Shown here one piece after another: positions 1-8,023 of a DNA stretch of 64,000 bases. The stretch lies in assembly GCF_900157365.1 (NCBI RefSeq), contig NZ_FUEZ01000004.1:186001-250000 (forward strand), written 5' to 3'. Below the pieces are notes generated by a model. It made no database searches. It was not told the DNA's origin and saw nothing but the letters and a program-made list of their open reading frames with translations. This DNA comes from Mycobacterium numidiamassiliense (GTDB taxonomy: Bacteria > Actinomycetota > Actinomycetes > Mycobacteriales > Mycobacteriaceae). How positions within the stretch are numbered: the stretch's first letter is position 1; each line of letters starts with the position of its first letter. The translations under genes were made by a program, and so were the position numbers.

Positions 1-1
1 C

Positions 2-103
2 AAGTTCGCCCCACACCGCCACGTCGAAATGAGCACCATGGCAGATATCACCGCAGCGGAGGTACTCAGTGCGATGGAAGACCTTGTCGGAGAGCATTTC
101 TAG
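2..103 (+). CDS. Partial glycosyltransferase family 9-like protein (C-terminus only)
   Basis: Reading from base 2, the frame encodes about 33 residues ending at TAG 101-103. They match the end of the glycosyltransferase domain of the next gene (residues around FRFAPHRHVE...MEDLVGQ there) almost residue for residue, so this is the tail of a tandem paralogue cut by the window edge. It ends after the glycosyltransferase domain and lacks the DUF4254 extension of its neighbour. The specific sugar or acceptor cannot be told from this fragment. Confidence 0.75.
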   Translation, partial: KFAPHRHVEMSTMADITAAEVLSAMEDLVGEHF

Positions 104-162
104 GTGATGACCATGCGAGATCCTTGCTGCAGCGCCTACGCTCTGGCTGGAGGTTGGTCGGG

Positions 163-1788
163 TTGAGTGAAATGACGGTGCTGCGGGGCGGCCGGTCGCT
201 GGATGTACAGCGCGGCACGCTGAGCCATCTGCTGCAGGCACGCAACCCGGCTGTGTATTTCTCAATGTTTATCGGTGACTCCGTTCTGACGTTGCCAACG
301 CTGCGGGCTTTGGCCGAGATGTTTGCCGCCCCTCTCACGCTGATGTGCCCCAAGACCGCCTTCGATCTGTGCTTCCGGGAGGTCAGCCCTCGCTTTGTCG
401 ACATCACGGGAGTAGTTCCGGCAGGACCCGCAATCGGGGGACACACAGGGCGGACTCTCGATTACGAAGCCCTCGCGACCGAGATCGGCACTGTTGATCT
501 GTTTTTGAACGCAGTGCCGTGGGACACGCCGTCGAACGGTCTTGCCCGGTTTCTATGGCGGCGCCTGGCTCCCACGTGGAGCGTCGGTTTCCCGACGGAC
601 GACTACGACATCGTTGTCCCGAGGGACCTGCCGCACTCGGCCGACGTGACGTTCAAGTTGGCGCGGTTGTTCGATCCGGCGCTGCGGATCGAAAGCTACG
701 CATACCCGGTGCCGCTGCCCCCGGCAGTGCAGGACGAAGTCCGAGCAATTCGTGCCGCGGTGCCAGCAGGCGTGAAGGTCCTCGTCGTGCACGCCGACAC
801 CAACTGGGAAAAAAAGCATTGGCCTGCAACGAGATTCGTCGATGTGCTGGACAGGTTCCTGACGCGGCATCGCGATTTCGTGGCCTGGGTGGTCGGGATG
901 GGACACGAGGAGCTCAACGTCGGGCGCGAGCGCGACCGCGTCTTTCCCCATCTCGGGCTGCCACTCGACCTCGCGATGGGCTTGGTCGCCAGCGCGGACC
1001 TTTTCCTGGGGATCGACTCCGCCATGCTGCATGCCGCCGATCTGGCGCGGGTCCCGGGCGTCGGACTCTTCGGCCCGACCGAGGCCGCGCTGTGGGGGTT
1101 CAGGTTTGCGCCACACCGGCACGTCGAGGGGAGCACCATGGGGGACATCACGGTAGACGAGGTACTTGCCGCGATGGAAGATCTAGTCGGGCAGCGGGAC
1201 CCGATATCCGTTGCGAAACCTGGGGATTCTGCCAGCGCGGACCTTCTTTCCGCCGTACGGATGTTCCCTGACACCGCGCTGTCGTGGCACGGGGCAGCCA
1301 CCACCGCGGCATCGGAGAACGACGGCGGCATCGCAGCCAAGGCACTGCGGCTGCACGCGCTGAATTTCGACCTGTGGCATCACGAGGACGCCGTTCGTCG
1401 TCAGGGCGCCGACGACCGCGAGGTGGCCCGCAGAAAGCGCCGCATCGACGACCTCAACACCCGGCGCAACGCGGCCATCGAGGACATCGACGTGACGCTT
1501 CTTGACCGCGTTGAGCTGAACCAGAGTGCACCGCTCTACACCGAAACCCCCGGCACCATCGTTGATCGGCTGTCAGTTCTGACGCTGCGGATTCTGCACA
1601 CGAATCGCGCGGAACGGTCCAGTCCACGCCTTGCGGTGCTCGAAGAGCAGCACGCCGACCTCTTCGGTGGGCTCGAACAATTGCTCACGAGGGTCCAGGC
1701 CGGCGAGGTCAGGTTCAAGCTGTATCGGCAATTCAAATCGGCGGCGCCACAGAGTTACTGCGACCTGTTCGAGAGCCGCGATACCTGA
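163..1788 (+). CDS. Heptosyltransferase-like glycosyltransferase (GT9) fused to DUF4254
   Basis: About 541 aa. The N-terminal two thirds resemble ADP-heptose:LPS heptosyltransferase-type GT-B enzymes (family 9): an early GDSVLTLPTLRAL segment, a nucleotide-sugar region with VVHADTNWEKKHWP, then LFLGIDSAMLHAADLARVPG and LFGPTE. The last ~140 residues (ALRLHALNFDLWHHED, RRKRRIDDLNTRRN) look like DUF4254, a domain seen attached to or next to such transferases. The TTG at 163 has a GGAGG 9 nt upstream and is preferred; ATG at 172 is the alternative. Mycobacteria have no classical LPS, so a role in a surface glycan or glycolipid is inference. It heads the accessory island that occupies the mycP1/eccE1 position and ends 4 bp from the convergent gene on the other strand. 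Confidence 0.7.
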   Translation: MSEMTVLRGGRSLDVQRGTLSHLLQARNPAVYFSMFIGDSVLTLPTLRALAEMFAAPLTLMCPKTAFDLCFREVSPRFVDITGVVPAGPAIGGHTGRTLDYEALATEIGTVDLFLNAVPWDTPSNGLARFLWRRLAPTWSVGFPTDDYDIVVPRDLPHSADVTFKLARLFDPALRIESYAYPVPLPPAVQDEVRAIRAAVPAGVKVLVVHADTNWEKKHWPATRFVDVLDRFLTRHRDFVAWVVGMGHEELNVGRERDRVFPHLGLPLDLAMGLVASADLFLGIDSAMLHAADLARVPGVGLFGPTEAALWGFRFAPHRHVEGSTMGDITVDEVLAAMEDLVGQRDPISVAKPGDSASADLLSAVRMFPDTALSWHGAATTAASENDGGIAAKALRLHALNFDLWHHEDAVRRQGADDREVARRKRRIDDLNTRRNAAIEDIDVTLLDRVELNQSAPLYTETPGTIVDRLSVLTLRILHTNRAERSSPRLAVLEEQHADLFGGLEQLLTRVQAGEVRFKLYRQFKSAAPQSYCDLFESRDT

Positions 1789-1792
1789 CGCA

Positions 1793-2569
1793 TCAATAGG
1801 CCGCGGCCCGCCACCACTGCTCCCAGTCCAGGTACGGGTCCCTGTGCTCTTCGTGCTGAAGATGAAGTGCCAGCGAAGGTATCGGGGTAAACAGGGCAAC
1901 CTGCTCGCGCCAGATCTTGTTGATCGTCGAAGCCTCGAAGATGTGATGCTCCTGGCCGTAGGGGGTGCTCGAATAGCGGGCGAGCAGCTCAAAGAGCTCC
2001 CAATTCCGTTGTAGGGTTTCGACTTCCACCCAGCACGTGTTCGTGGTGTGCGTGTTGGTGCGCCAATGCCTCCGGGTGCCGTACACGACGCGGCAGTCCT
2101 CCCGGCTGAATATCGGGCTCCAATAATTCTTCGGGTCGTCATAGGGATGCAGCGCGACTTCGCGGCCGCCGAGTGTCTCGCGGAACAACGCATGGACATC
2201 GAGCATTTCCTGGATCGCCGAGGGGGCGTGCAGGTAGTCGTCCTCGACGAAGTAGACGACTTCGCGGGCATCGCCGCGCGCGCTGGAAAAGGATGCGAGG
2301 CAAGACGCGTTGTAGCCTCGTGCACCGAGCGCAATGAATTCGACTGGCTTCCGGCAGTTTCGGAGTATCCGACGTAGCGTCGTCAGAACCTCGGGCGACG
2401 AGTGATCATCGAAGACCCGTAAGATGATGTCGCCATCGGATCGATTGATCGAGGTGACGAGCGACTGCGTACAGCGCAGCATGATCTCGCTCTTGGGCGC
2501 GCCGACGTACCGATGCGCGCCGTGCACGCTGATGTCGGAATGGGTCTGAAGGTGAATGTCGAGCTTCAT
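1793..2569 (-). CDS. Putative GT-A (family 2-like) glycosyltransferase
   Basis: About 258 aa, soluble, no signal peptide. The N-terminal half alternates strands and helices in the way of a GT-A fold, and FVEDDYLHAPSA near residue 120 carries an acidic cluster of the DXD type used for metal-nucleotide-sugar binding. The start ATG at 2569 overlaps the stop of the upstream gene (ATGA), so the two are translationally coupled. An upstream in-frame extension lies inside that neighbour and is rejected. Substrate unknown; the surrounding dioxygenase, methyltransferase and GT9 genes suggest assembly or decoration of an exported glycan. Confidence 0.55.
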   Translation of the reverse strand: MKLDIHLQTHSDISVHGAHRYVGAPKSEIMLRCTQSLVTSINRSDGDIILRVFDDHSSPEVLTTLRRILRNCRKPVEFIALGARGYNASCLASFSSARGDAREVVYFVEDDYLHAPSAIQEMLDVHALFRETLGGREVALHPYDDPKNYWSPIFSREDCRVVYGTRRHWRTNTHTTNTCWVEVETLQRNWELFELLARYSSTPYGQEHHIFEASTINKIWREQVALFTPIPSLALHLQHEEHRDPYLDWEQWWRAAAY

Positions 2570-3219
2570 GCGGTGCGCTCGAGCATCCCGCGAAAGACGC
2601 CCGACCAATCCGAATCCGAACCCCGGATCCCGGGGACTACGTCCATCAGGAATAGTCGGTCAAGGTTCACGGGCGTACGTAGCTCGTGGCGTGTGGGCGT
2701 CGACACGACATAAAGCGGTGCAGCAAAGCGTAGCGATACCGCTGCCGCGAGGCGATTGATCGCCAGGTCGGTGAACGTGACCGGGATACGTGCCACGGCC
2801 TGAACCTCGTCGGCCAGATTGTCCTGCGTATTGCTCACGAAAAATATACGGCGTTTGAAGCCCGCTACGCCGCGTAGTGTCCGCGATGTATGTGCGAACT
2901 TGGCCAGGAACGTATCCGGTTCGGATACAACGGTTTCCTGTTCATGCCAGAAATAGCAGTCCCCGACGGCCGGCCATCGAGGCGGCATCCCCTTCGAGCA
3001 GTGCAACTCAGAGATGCGCTCTGGGTAGTACCGGTCGCCGGCGATCATCTTCGCAGCGGACATCGGCGGGCAGATCAGCCAATCAAATGGCGTCCTTTTG
3101 ATGACGGCCTCAGCCCCGACGATGTCGGCGATGAGTGATCTGTGCACTTGCAGCTGGATTGCCCCTTGGCACGACATCCCAAGGCTGACGAGGGCGACAT
3201 CAGCACAGAACAATGCCAT
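2566..3219 (-). CDS. DUF1796-like (papain-like cysteine peptidase fold) protein
   Basis: 217 aa. The N-terminus SLGMSCQGAIQLQVH followed by TPFDWLICPP resembles DUF1796 proteins, annotated as putative papain-like cysteine peptidases, in which an early conserved Cys and a downstream FDW motif are typical. Start ATG 3219 has a GGGAG about 8 nt upstream; a longer TTG-initiated frame is less likely. It ends in a 4-bp overlap with the glycosyltransferase downstream. Such proteins often occur in glycan or LPS-type gene clusters, but their activity is not established. Family assignment is by motif recognition only. Confidence 0.5.
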   Translation of the reverse strand: MALFCADVALVSLGMSCQGAIQLQVHRSLIADIVGAEAVIKRTPFDWLICPPMSAAKMIAGDRYYPERISELHCSKGMPPRWPAVGDCYFWHEQETVVSEPDTFLAKFAHTSRTLRGVAGFKRRIFFVSNTQDNLADEVQAVARIPVTFTDLAINRLAAAVSLRFAAPLYVVSTPTRHELRTPVNLDRLFLMDVVPGIRGSDSDWSGVFRGMLERTA

Positions 3220-3249
3220 CGCGCCACTCCCGTTCCAATGCAAAGCCGT

Positions 3250-4071
3250 TCATGGGGTTTCGCCGCCGTCCGGCGCGGCACTGTCGCTCGGCCATCCGCA
3301 GATCTCTTCTTCCAGCCGAGCGAAAGCCCGCAATTGCATGCGCGTTTCATGCTGCGGCGCGGACGAGCCGTCGGGGAACTTGCCTCGAAAGTAGTCCTTC
3401 TGCCAGCTAGCCTGTCTTGCAGGTGATCCCGGATGCTTCAGGCCTTCGTTGAAAGCGCGGCGACCGCCACGCCACGCGTCGTAGGACCCGCGCAATTCAT
3501 CGGGCGCGGCGGCGATCGAGACTATTTTCGGGACGAACGCGTCAAGCTCACCGCGCCGCTGGGGAACCAGCAAGCACACCGGCTCGCCCCTCTCGAAGGT
3601 CGCCCAGACGCGGCGGCGGGTGAACTTCCAGTTCACCGTGAAAGTCGCAGGTGCCCAATCCGTTTCGACGATGCCTTCCAGGGCGGCAATTCCGTGCTTG
3701 GGGCAGTTAACCGGACCGCGGACCAGCAGATTGAAACCCGGCGGCGTGCGGAACAGGAACGGGAGACTCCAGGTGATGATCCCGTGGCCGAAGTGGCTTG
3801 TCGGACGAAACGTCGCGTCGTCGTCGTAGTCGAACTCAACGGAATCCGGACTCGCACCGCCATTCCACCGAGCACGGACCCGGGCGTTGCTGACGACGAC
3901 CCAGCCGGCTTGGTTGGCCATGAGCAGCGGCAAACATCGATTGGCAAAGCGTTGGTGGGTCGAGTTCATCCAGTTGCGTTCGCGTGCAGCCGGCACGAGC
4001 TCGACACCGTCTGCGCGATGGAGCTCGTAGGCAACGAGTTCGAGCCCGTCACCGGGCATCTCGGGTGACAT
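3250..4071 (-). CDS. DUF6065-like hypothetical protein
   Basis: 273 aa, starting at ATG 4071. The N-terminal part (ELVPAARERNWMNST, LPLLMANQAGW) and the central HFGHGIITWSLPFLFRTPPG segment are the pattern I associate with DUF6065 proteins, which have no known function and tend to lie beside glycosyltransferase and oxygenase genes. There is no signal peptide or membrane segment. It sits 13 bp downstream of the TauD-like gene and 30 bp upstream of the DUF1796-like gene, all on the same strand, so the four genes from 5053 to 1793 probably form one operon. Confidence 0.5.
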   Translation of the reverse strand: MSPEMPGDGLELVAYELHRADGVELVPAARERNWMNSTHQRFANRCLPLLMANQAGWVVVSNARVRARWNGGASPDSVEFDYDDDATFRPTSHFGHGIITWSLPFLFRTPPGFNLLVRGPVNCPKHGIAALEGIVETDWAPATFTVNWKFTRRRVWATFERGEPVCLLVPQRRGELDAFVPKIVSIAAAPDELRGSYDAWRGGRRAFNEGLKHPGSPARQASWQKDYFRGKFPDGSSAPQHETRMQLRAFARLEEEICGWPSDSAAPDGGETP

Positions 4072-4084
4072 GGGATCCCGCCCT

Positions 4085-5053
4085 CTAGTCCGTAATCGAT
4101 TCGGGTGTCCCACCGGTGAGCTGCCGACTGCGGCGTCCATGGATATCCACCGGAACCTCGCCGATCAAGGCGACGCGGTGCATCACCCGGTGCTCGTCGC
4201 CGTAGTCGTCGACGGCGCGGTGTTGCGTGGCGTAGTTGTCCCATATCGCCACGTCGCCCGGATGCCAATCCCAGCTGATGGTGTTCTCTGGCAACGTGAT
4301 ACGGCTCTGCAGCAAGTCGAAGAGGGCCAGCGACTCGTGGCTCTGAAGACCGACGAAGCCGCACGCCCACTGCCCGAGCAGCAGCGCCCGCTCGCCGGTG
4401 CCAGGGTGTACCCGGACGACGGGGTGTTCGACGCGAAACGTCGATTCCTCCTCGCGCGCGGCCCCCAGTGCGTTGCTCAGCAGGTTGGTCTCCTCCAAGG
4501 CGTGATACGGGACGGGCAACCCGCCGGGCGTCAGGATGGCGCCCATGCCCTCGACGTAGCCGAGTTGGTCAAAGCGGTTGCTGCTATGCATCGCCCAGAG
4601 ATTCTCGGCAAGGTGTTTCAGCGGTACCGGCAGCGCCGCGTAGGCCGCGGTGGTGGATGCCCACCGGGTCGATCCGCCGTAACTCGGCAGCGTGACCGCG
4701 CGCAGTATCGAGGCCATCGGGACATTCAGCGTGAACGTGTGATCGGTGTGCCAACGGGTCGCCTTGCCGCGCTCGGAGTCGACCAGGGACACTCCCGGCG
4801 GGCCACCGGGAATGGCGTTGGCGCCGTAGACACGGATCGGTGCGCCGAGCGTCTTGGCGAAGGCGAAATGCTGTTCATCGTCGAGTTGGTGCTGATCCGG
4901 GAAAAAGATCACCTTGTGACGCAGCAGCGCGTCGCGAATCAGATCCACCACGCTCGAGTCGAGGCCGCCGCCGAGAAGTACCCCATCGATACGCGCGCCG
5001 ATGTGCTTGCCCAATTTGCTTACGGTAAGCGCGATTTCCGCCGGCCTTGCCAT
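4085..5053 (-). CDS. TauD/TfdA-family Fe(II)/2-oxoglutarate dioxygenase
   Basis: 322 aa, full length for the family. The metal-binding facial triad is visible as His102 and Asp104 in WHTDHTF and the distal His278 in the [10 protein letters not shown] segment, followed by an Arg-rich 2-oxoglutarate-binding end. Family members hydroxylate or desulfonate/desulfate small substrates such as taurine or alkyl sulfates; in natural-product and glycan clusters they hydroxylate amino acids or sugars. It is the first gene of the leftward operon, divergent from the FkbM methyltransferase with 62 bp between the starts. Substrate not deducible. Confidence 0.8.
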   Translation of the reverse strand: MARPAEIALTVSKLGKHIGARIDGVLLGGGLDSSVVDLIRDALLRHKVIFFPDQHQLDDEQHFAFAKTLGAPIRVYGANAIPGGPPGVSLVDSERGKATRWHTDHTFTLNVPMASILRAVTLPSYGGSTRWASTTAAYAALPVPLKHLAENLWAMHSSNRFDQLGYVEGMGAILTPGGLPVPYHALEETNLLSNALGAAREEESTFRVEHPVVRVHPGTGERALLLGQWACGFVGLQSHESLALFDLLQSRITLPENTISWDWHPGDVAIWDNYATQHRAVDDYGDEHRVMHRVALIGEVPVDIHGRRSRQLTGGTPESITD

Positions 5054-5115
5054 CGTCGTGGTCCCTTCTGAGTCCGGCCGCCTCGAATATACCCGGCCCG
5101 ATGTAGTGTTGCGCG

Positions 5116-5835
5116 GTGGGTTTTTATTGGATCGAGAATCGCGCCAATATGACCGTGAAGAACTACCATTCCGAATTAGATTGGCAGCGCCACTTAGTAC
5201 ATCAACTCGCGGGACATAAGGTTGATGTCGTTGTCGATGCCGGAGCCAATTCCGGCCAATATGCCACCCGCCTGCGCCAAGCCGACTTCAAGGGCCGCAT
5301 CGTTTCGTTCGAACCCTTGGCGGGCCCGTTTTCCCGGCTGGCCGGCAGTTCGTCGGCGGATCCGCTGTGGGAGTGCCGGCAGTGCGCCCTGGGTGACTTC
5401 GACGGAACGATCGCGATGAACGTCGCCGGAAATGCCGGTGCAAGCAGCTCCATCCTGCCCATGCTGCAGAGCCACCGGGACGTGTTTCCGCAGGCAAACT
5501 ATGTCGGCGTCGAAGACGTGGCGATACGCAGACTGGATTCTGTGGCACCGCGACTCCTGCGGCACGACGACGCGGTTTTCCTGAAGATCGATGTGCAGGG
5601 GTTCGAGAAGCAGGTGATCGCCGGGAGTGAGTCGACGATCAACGACCGTTGCGTGGGCCTACAACTCGAACTGTCCTTCGTGGCGTTATACGACGGCGAC
5701 ATGCTCATTCAAGAAGCGCTCGATCTGATGGAGTCTTTGGGCTTCGTTCTGGCGGGTATCGCGCTGGGTTTTGTGGACGTGCGCAGTGGTCGTGTGTTGC
5801 AGGCGGACGGCGTCTTTTTCCGTGCGCGGGATTGA
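5116..5835 (+). CDS. FkbM-family methyltransferase
   Basis: 239 aa from GTG 5116; ATG 5149 is an alternative start and neither has a clear ribosome-binding site. SAM-binding motif I is [11 protein letters not shown] near residues 40-50; [16 protein letters not shown] and LQLELSF are the characteristic C-terminal FkbM motifs. The family methylates hydroxyl groups on sugars and polyketides, in mycobacteria notably on glycolipid sugars. Its position next to glycosyltransferases and a dioxygenase supports O-methylation of a surface glycan, which is inference. Confidence 0.8.
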   Translation: MGFYWIENRANMTVKNYHSELDWQRHLVHQLAGHKVDVVVDAGANSGQYATRLRQADFKGRIVSFEPLAGPFSRLAGSSSADPLWECRQCALGDFDGTIAMNVAGNAGASSSILPMLQSHRDVFPQANYVGVEDVAIRRLDSVAPRLLRHDDAVFLKIDVQGFEKQVIAGSESTINDRCVGLQLELSFVALYDGDMLIQEALDLMESLGFVLAGIALGFVDVRSGRVLQADGVFFRARD

Positions 5836-6382
5836 GGCCGGAGCACTCGAGCCCGATGCCGTGCGGCCGGTCGTCGCGATCCGTGAAAATGGACCAAAGG
5901 GACCTTGGGTTGAACGGGCGATGTCGGTGAGCTGAATTCGGAGTGGGCGCGACCGCGTCCACCTCACCTGGCCAAAAAATGATTCAGAAAACCGCGGAGA
6001 CGGCGGCGATAAGGTGCGAAAATCGGCGCGCACCGGCCCAGATTGGTGCATTACGATTGAGACTCGGCGGCGGTTCGCGTTCCACTGCACCGCCCGCATG
6101 GCCCGGCATAACGAAAGGGGTCGTTGGTGATTGCACCACACGTTGGTGAACACGCCCGATCAGCGGTTGTGTCGTTGAGTGCAAGCAAGTAGTCAGCAGA
6201 CATGCCGGTCGACGACAACGACGAGCCCATCGGCGCGGCCAAGGACTGGTCGCTGGCCCGCTTCGCGTTGCGACACAACAACACTGGTACTTCGCGGCAG
6301 CGTCAGTTGCCGATCGACATTGAGCTGATAGGTAAATGAACTACCGAGCACGATCGCTTGGCCCCGAGGAGAATAAGCGGAC
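5836..6382. other. 547-bp gap between the accessory island and espB
   Basis: The only coding trace I can recognise is an eccE1-like tail on the + strand in the last third (separate entry). No transposase, inverted repeat or attachment site was recognised. It must hold the promoter of espB, as no other gene lies upstream on the same strand that could supply it apart from the island itself. Confidence 0.6.
6121..6339 (+). pseudogene. eccE1: Degenerate 3' remnant of eccE1
   Basis: The + frame through 6121-6339 ends RHNNTGTSRQRQLPI (6271-6315) plus ten residues. M. tuberculosis EccE1, as I recall it, ends with RHNVIGTPRHRQLPI plus a short tail, and eccE1 directly precedes espB there on the same strand, as here. 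Upstream in the same frame is a TAG at 6190-6192, and beyond that only weak resemblance, so no intact protein is possible; at most a 45-codon ORF from ATG 6202. The gene body and mycP1, which should lie to the left, are replaced by the glycosyltransferase island. The match rests on remembered sequence, not an alignment. Confidence 0.6.
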
Positions 6383-7912
6383 ATGACGCAGACGATGAAC
6401 GTCGAATACCAAGAGCTGATGGCGAGAGCCGACGAGATCGAGGCGCCAATGCCGACGCTGCCGGTCGGCAACCCACAGGCGCCATGCAGCCTGTCATTTG
6501 TTCGTGACGCGGCCGTGCAAATCGCGATCAACGCCGATTCGTTGAGGCTGTATATCCAAGCGTGTCAGCGGGAATGGAAGTCGCTGGCGAAATCCTTGCG
6601 GAATGCGGCCAAGGCATATGAGGAGGTGGACGAGGCCGCGGGGGACGACATAAACGCAATACAAATGGATGGCACATCCGCGGCCCCGAAAAGTACGGTG
6701 GCCGCGGTCGGGAATGACCAGATGTCGCTGATGTGCGACCCGGATTACATCCCGGCGCCACCACCACCGCCACCACCGCCGCCGCCGTTCGAATATCCCT
6801 ACTACGAGGTGCGACAGGCCGCGACCGCCATCGAAAGTCCGGACCAGGGCACCGCCTTCCGGGCATGTGCCAGCGATTGGAACCGCTACCAGCTGCAGTT
6901 CCAGCAACTGGCCTACCGGTTCCGGCCGTTCGTCAACTGGGAGGGTGACGCGAGGGCGGCGGTCGAGCAGAATTTCACCTCACAGAAGCAGTGGATATTC
7001 GGCATGGTGACGTTATGCACGACGCTGGCCAAACAGGCTCAAATGGTTGCCGATGCACATAAAAAGGTCAGGGCTTCGGGTGGAGTGCAGCCCAGCGGCG
7101 TTCCATTCCCATCTTTCGAGTCGCACGCGCTGGAAGGGGAACACCCCTCGGCCTACGAAGTATCGCAATGCGATTACTGGTACAAGTATTACGTACAAAA
7201 CAAGAGCCCGTATCTATATACGGCCCTCGATTGGTACAAGACCCTGCAGACCAGGTCGGAGACGGCATTATCGACATACATATCGACGGCCGGAATCCCA
7301 CTGCCTCCGCTGAACCCGACATCTCCTTACGGCGCCTACGTCATCAACCCCCCCAGCGCTGAAGGTGATGACCCGAACACCCCGGACATTCCCAATCCCT
7401 ACGACCCCTCGGCCAACACCCCGCAGATGCCGATGATGCCCACCATGCCGTCAATGGGCGGCATGGGTGGTCCGCAAACACCGGCGACGCCGGACACGCA
7501 GGGGATGGTCAACGACGCGATGAAGAAGGCCGGGCTGGCCGGAAAGGGTGCGGGCGGAGTCAAACCGGCGTCACTGGGCGGTGGCGGTGTGCCGGGCATG
7601 CCTGGCACACCATTGCAGGACGCGGGAGCCGGGGGTGCGGCGTCACGCCCCGCGGCGGCGGCGCCGGGCGGTGCCACCGCGGGCTTAGGCAAAGGACTCC
7701 CGACCGGTGCGGGCGGCGGCATGGGCGGCGGCATGCCGATGGGCGGCGCCGGAGGCAAGTCGGATGGCGGCAAGGGCAAGCGCGTGCAGTCCGCCGACGG
7801 GGACGAGTCGCTCTACACCGAGGAGCGGGCGTGGACGGAGGGCGTGATCGGTAATCGTCCACGCAAGGGTCCCGCCGACAAACCACCGCACATGACCGGC
7901 GGCGACCGCTGA
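6383..7912 (+). CDS. espB: EspB, ESX-1 secreted protein (copy 1)
   Basis: 509 aa. The N-terminal ~280 residues form the PE/PPE-like helical fold of EspB: opening MTQTMNVEYQELMARADEIE, the secretion motif YEEVD (YxxxD/E) in AKAYEEVDEAAG, and the WxG turn in FVNWEGDARAAVE. The C-terminal half is low-complexity Gly/Pro/Met and ends LYTEERAWTEGVIGNRPRKG, matching the EspB terminus. In M. tuberculosis EspB is exported by ESX-1, trimmed by MycP1 and binds phospholipids. GAGGAG lies 11 nt before the ATG. Unlike copy 2, residues ~125-135 contain a run of prolines encoded by a CCA/CCG tract at 6757-6786. espK follows after 111 bp. Confidence 0.9.
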   Translation: MTQTMNVEYQELMARADEIEAPMPTLPVGNPQAPCSLSFVRDAAVQIAINADSLRLYIQACQREWKSLAKSLRNAAKAYEEVDEAAGDDINAIQMDGTSAAPKSTVAAVGNDQMSLMCDPDYIPAPPPPPPPPPPFEYPYYEVRQAATAIESPDQGTAFRACASDWNRYQLQFQQLAYRFRPFVNWEGDARAAVEQNFTSQKQWIFGMVTLCTTLAKQAQMVADAHKKVRASGGVQPSGVPFPSFESHALEGEHPSAYEVSQCDYWYKYYVQNKSPYLYTALDWYKTLQTRSETALSTYISTAGIPLPPLNPTSPYGAYVINPPSAEGDDPNTPDIPNPYDPSANTPQMPMMPTMPSMGGMGGPQTPATPDTQGMVNDAMKKAGLAGKGAGGVKPASLGGGGVPGMPGTPLQDAGAGGAASRPAAAAPGGATAGLGKGLPTGAGGGMGGGMPMGGAGGKSDGGKGKRVQSADGDESLYTEERAWTEGVIGNRPRKGPADKPPHMTGGDR

Positions 7913-8023
7913 TTTTGCCGCAGTTGCCTTGCCCCAACCTCGATTACGCTGATTAACGATGATGTCCGGCACCAGCCGACAAGGACGCCGGACCGCCAAC
8001 CCGCGAGCGCGGAGGAGTAGCTG

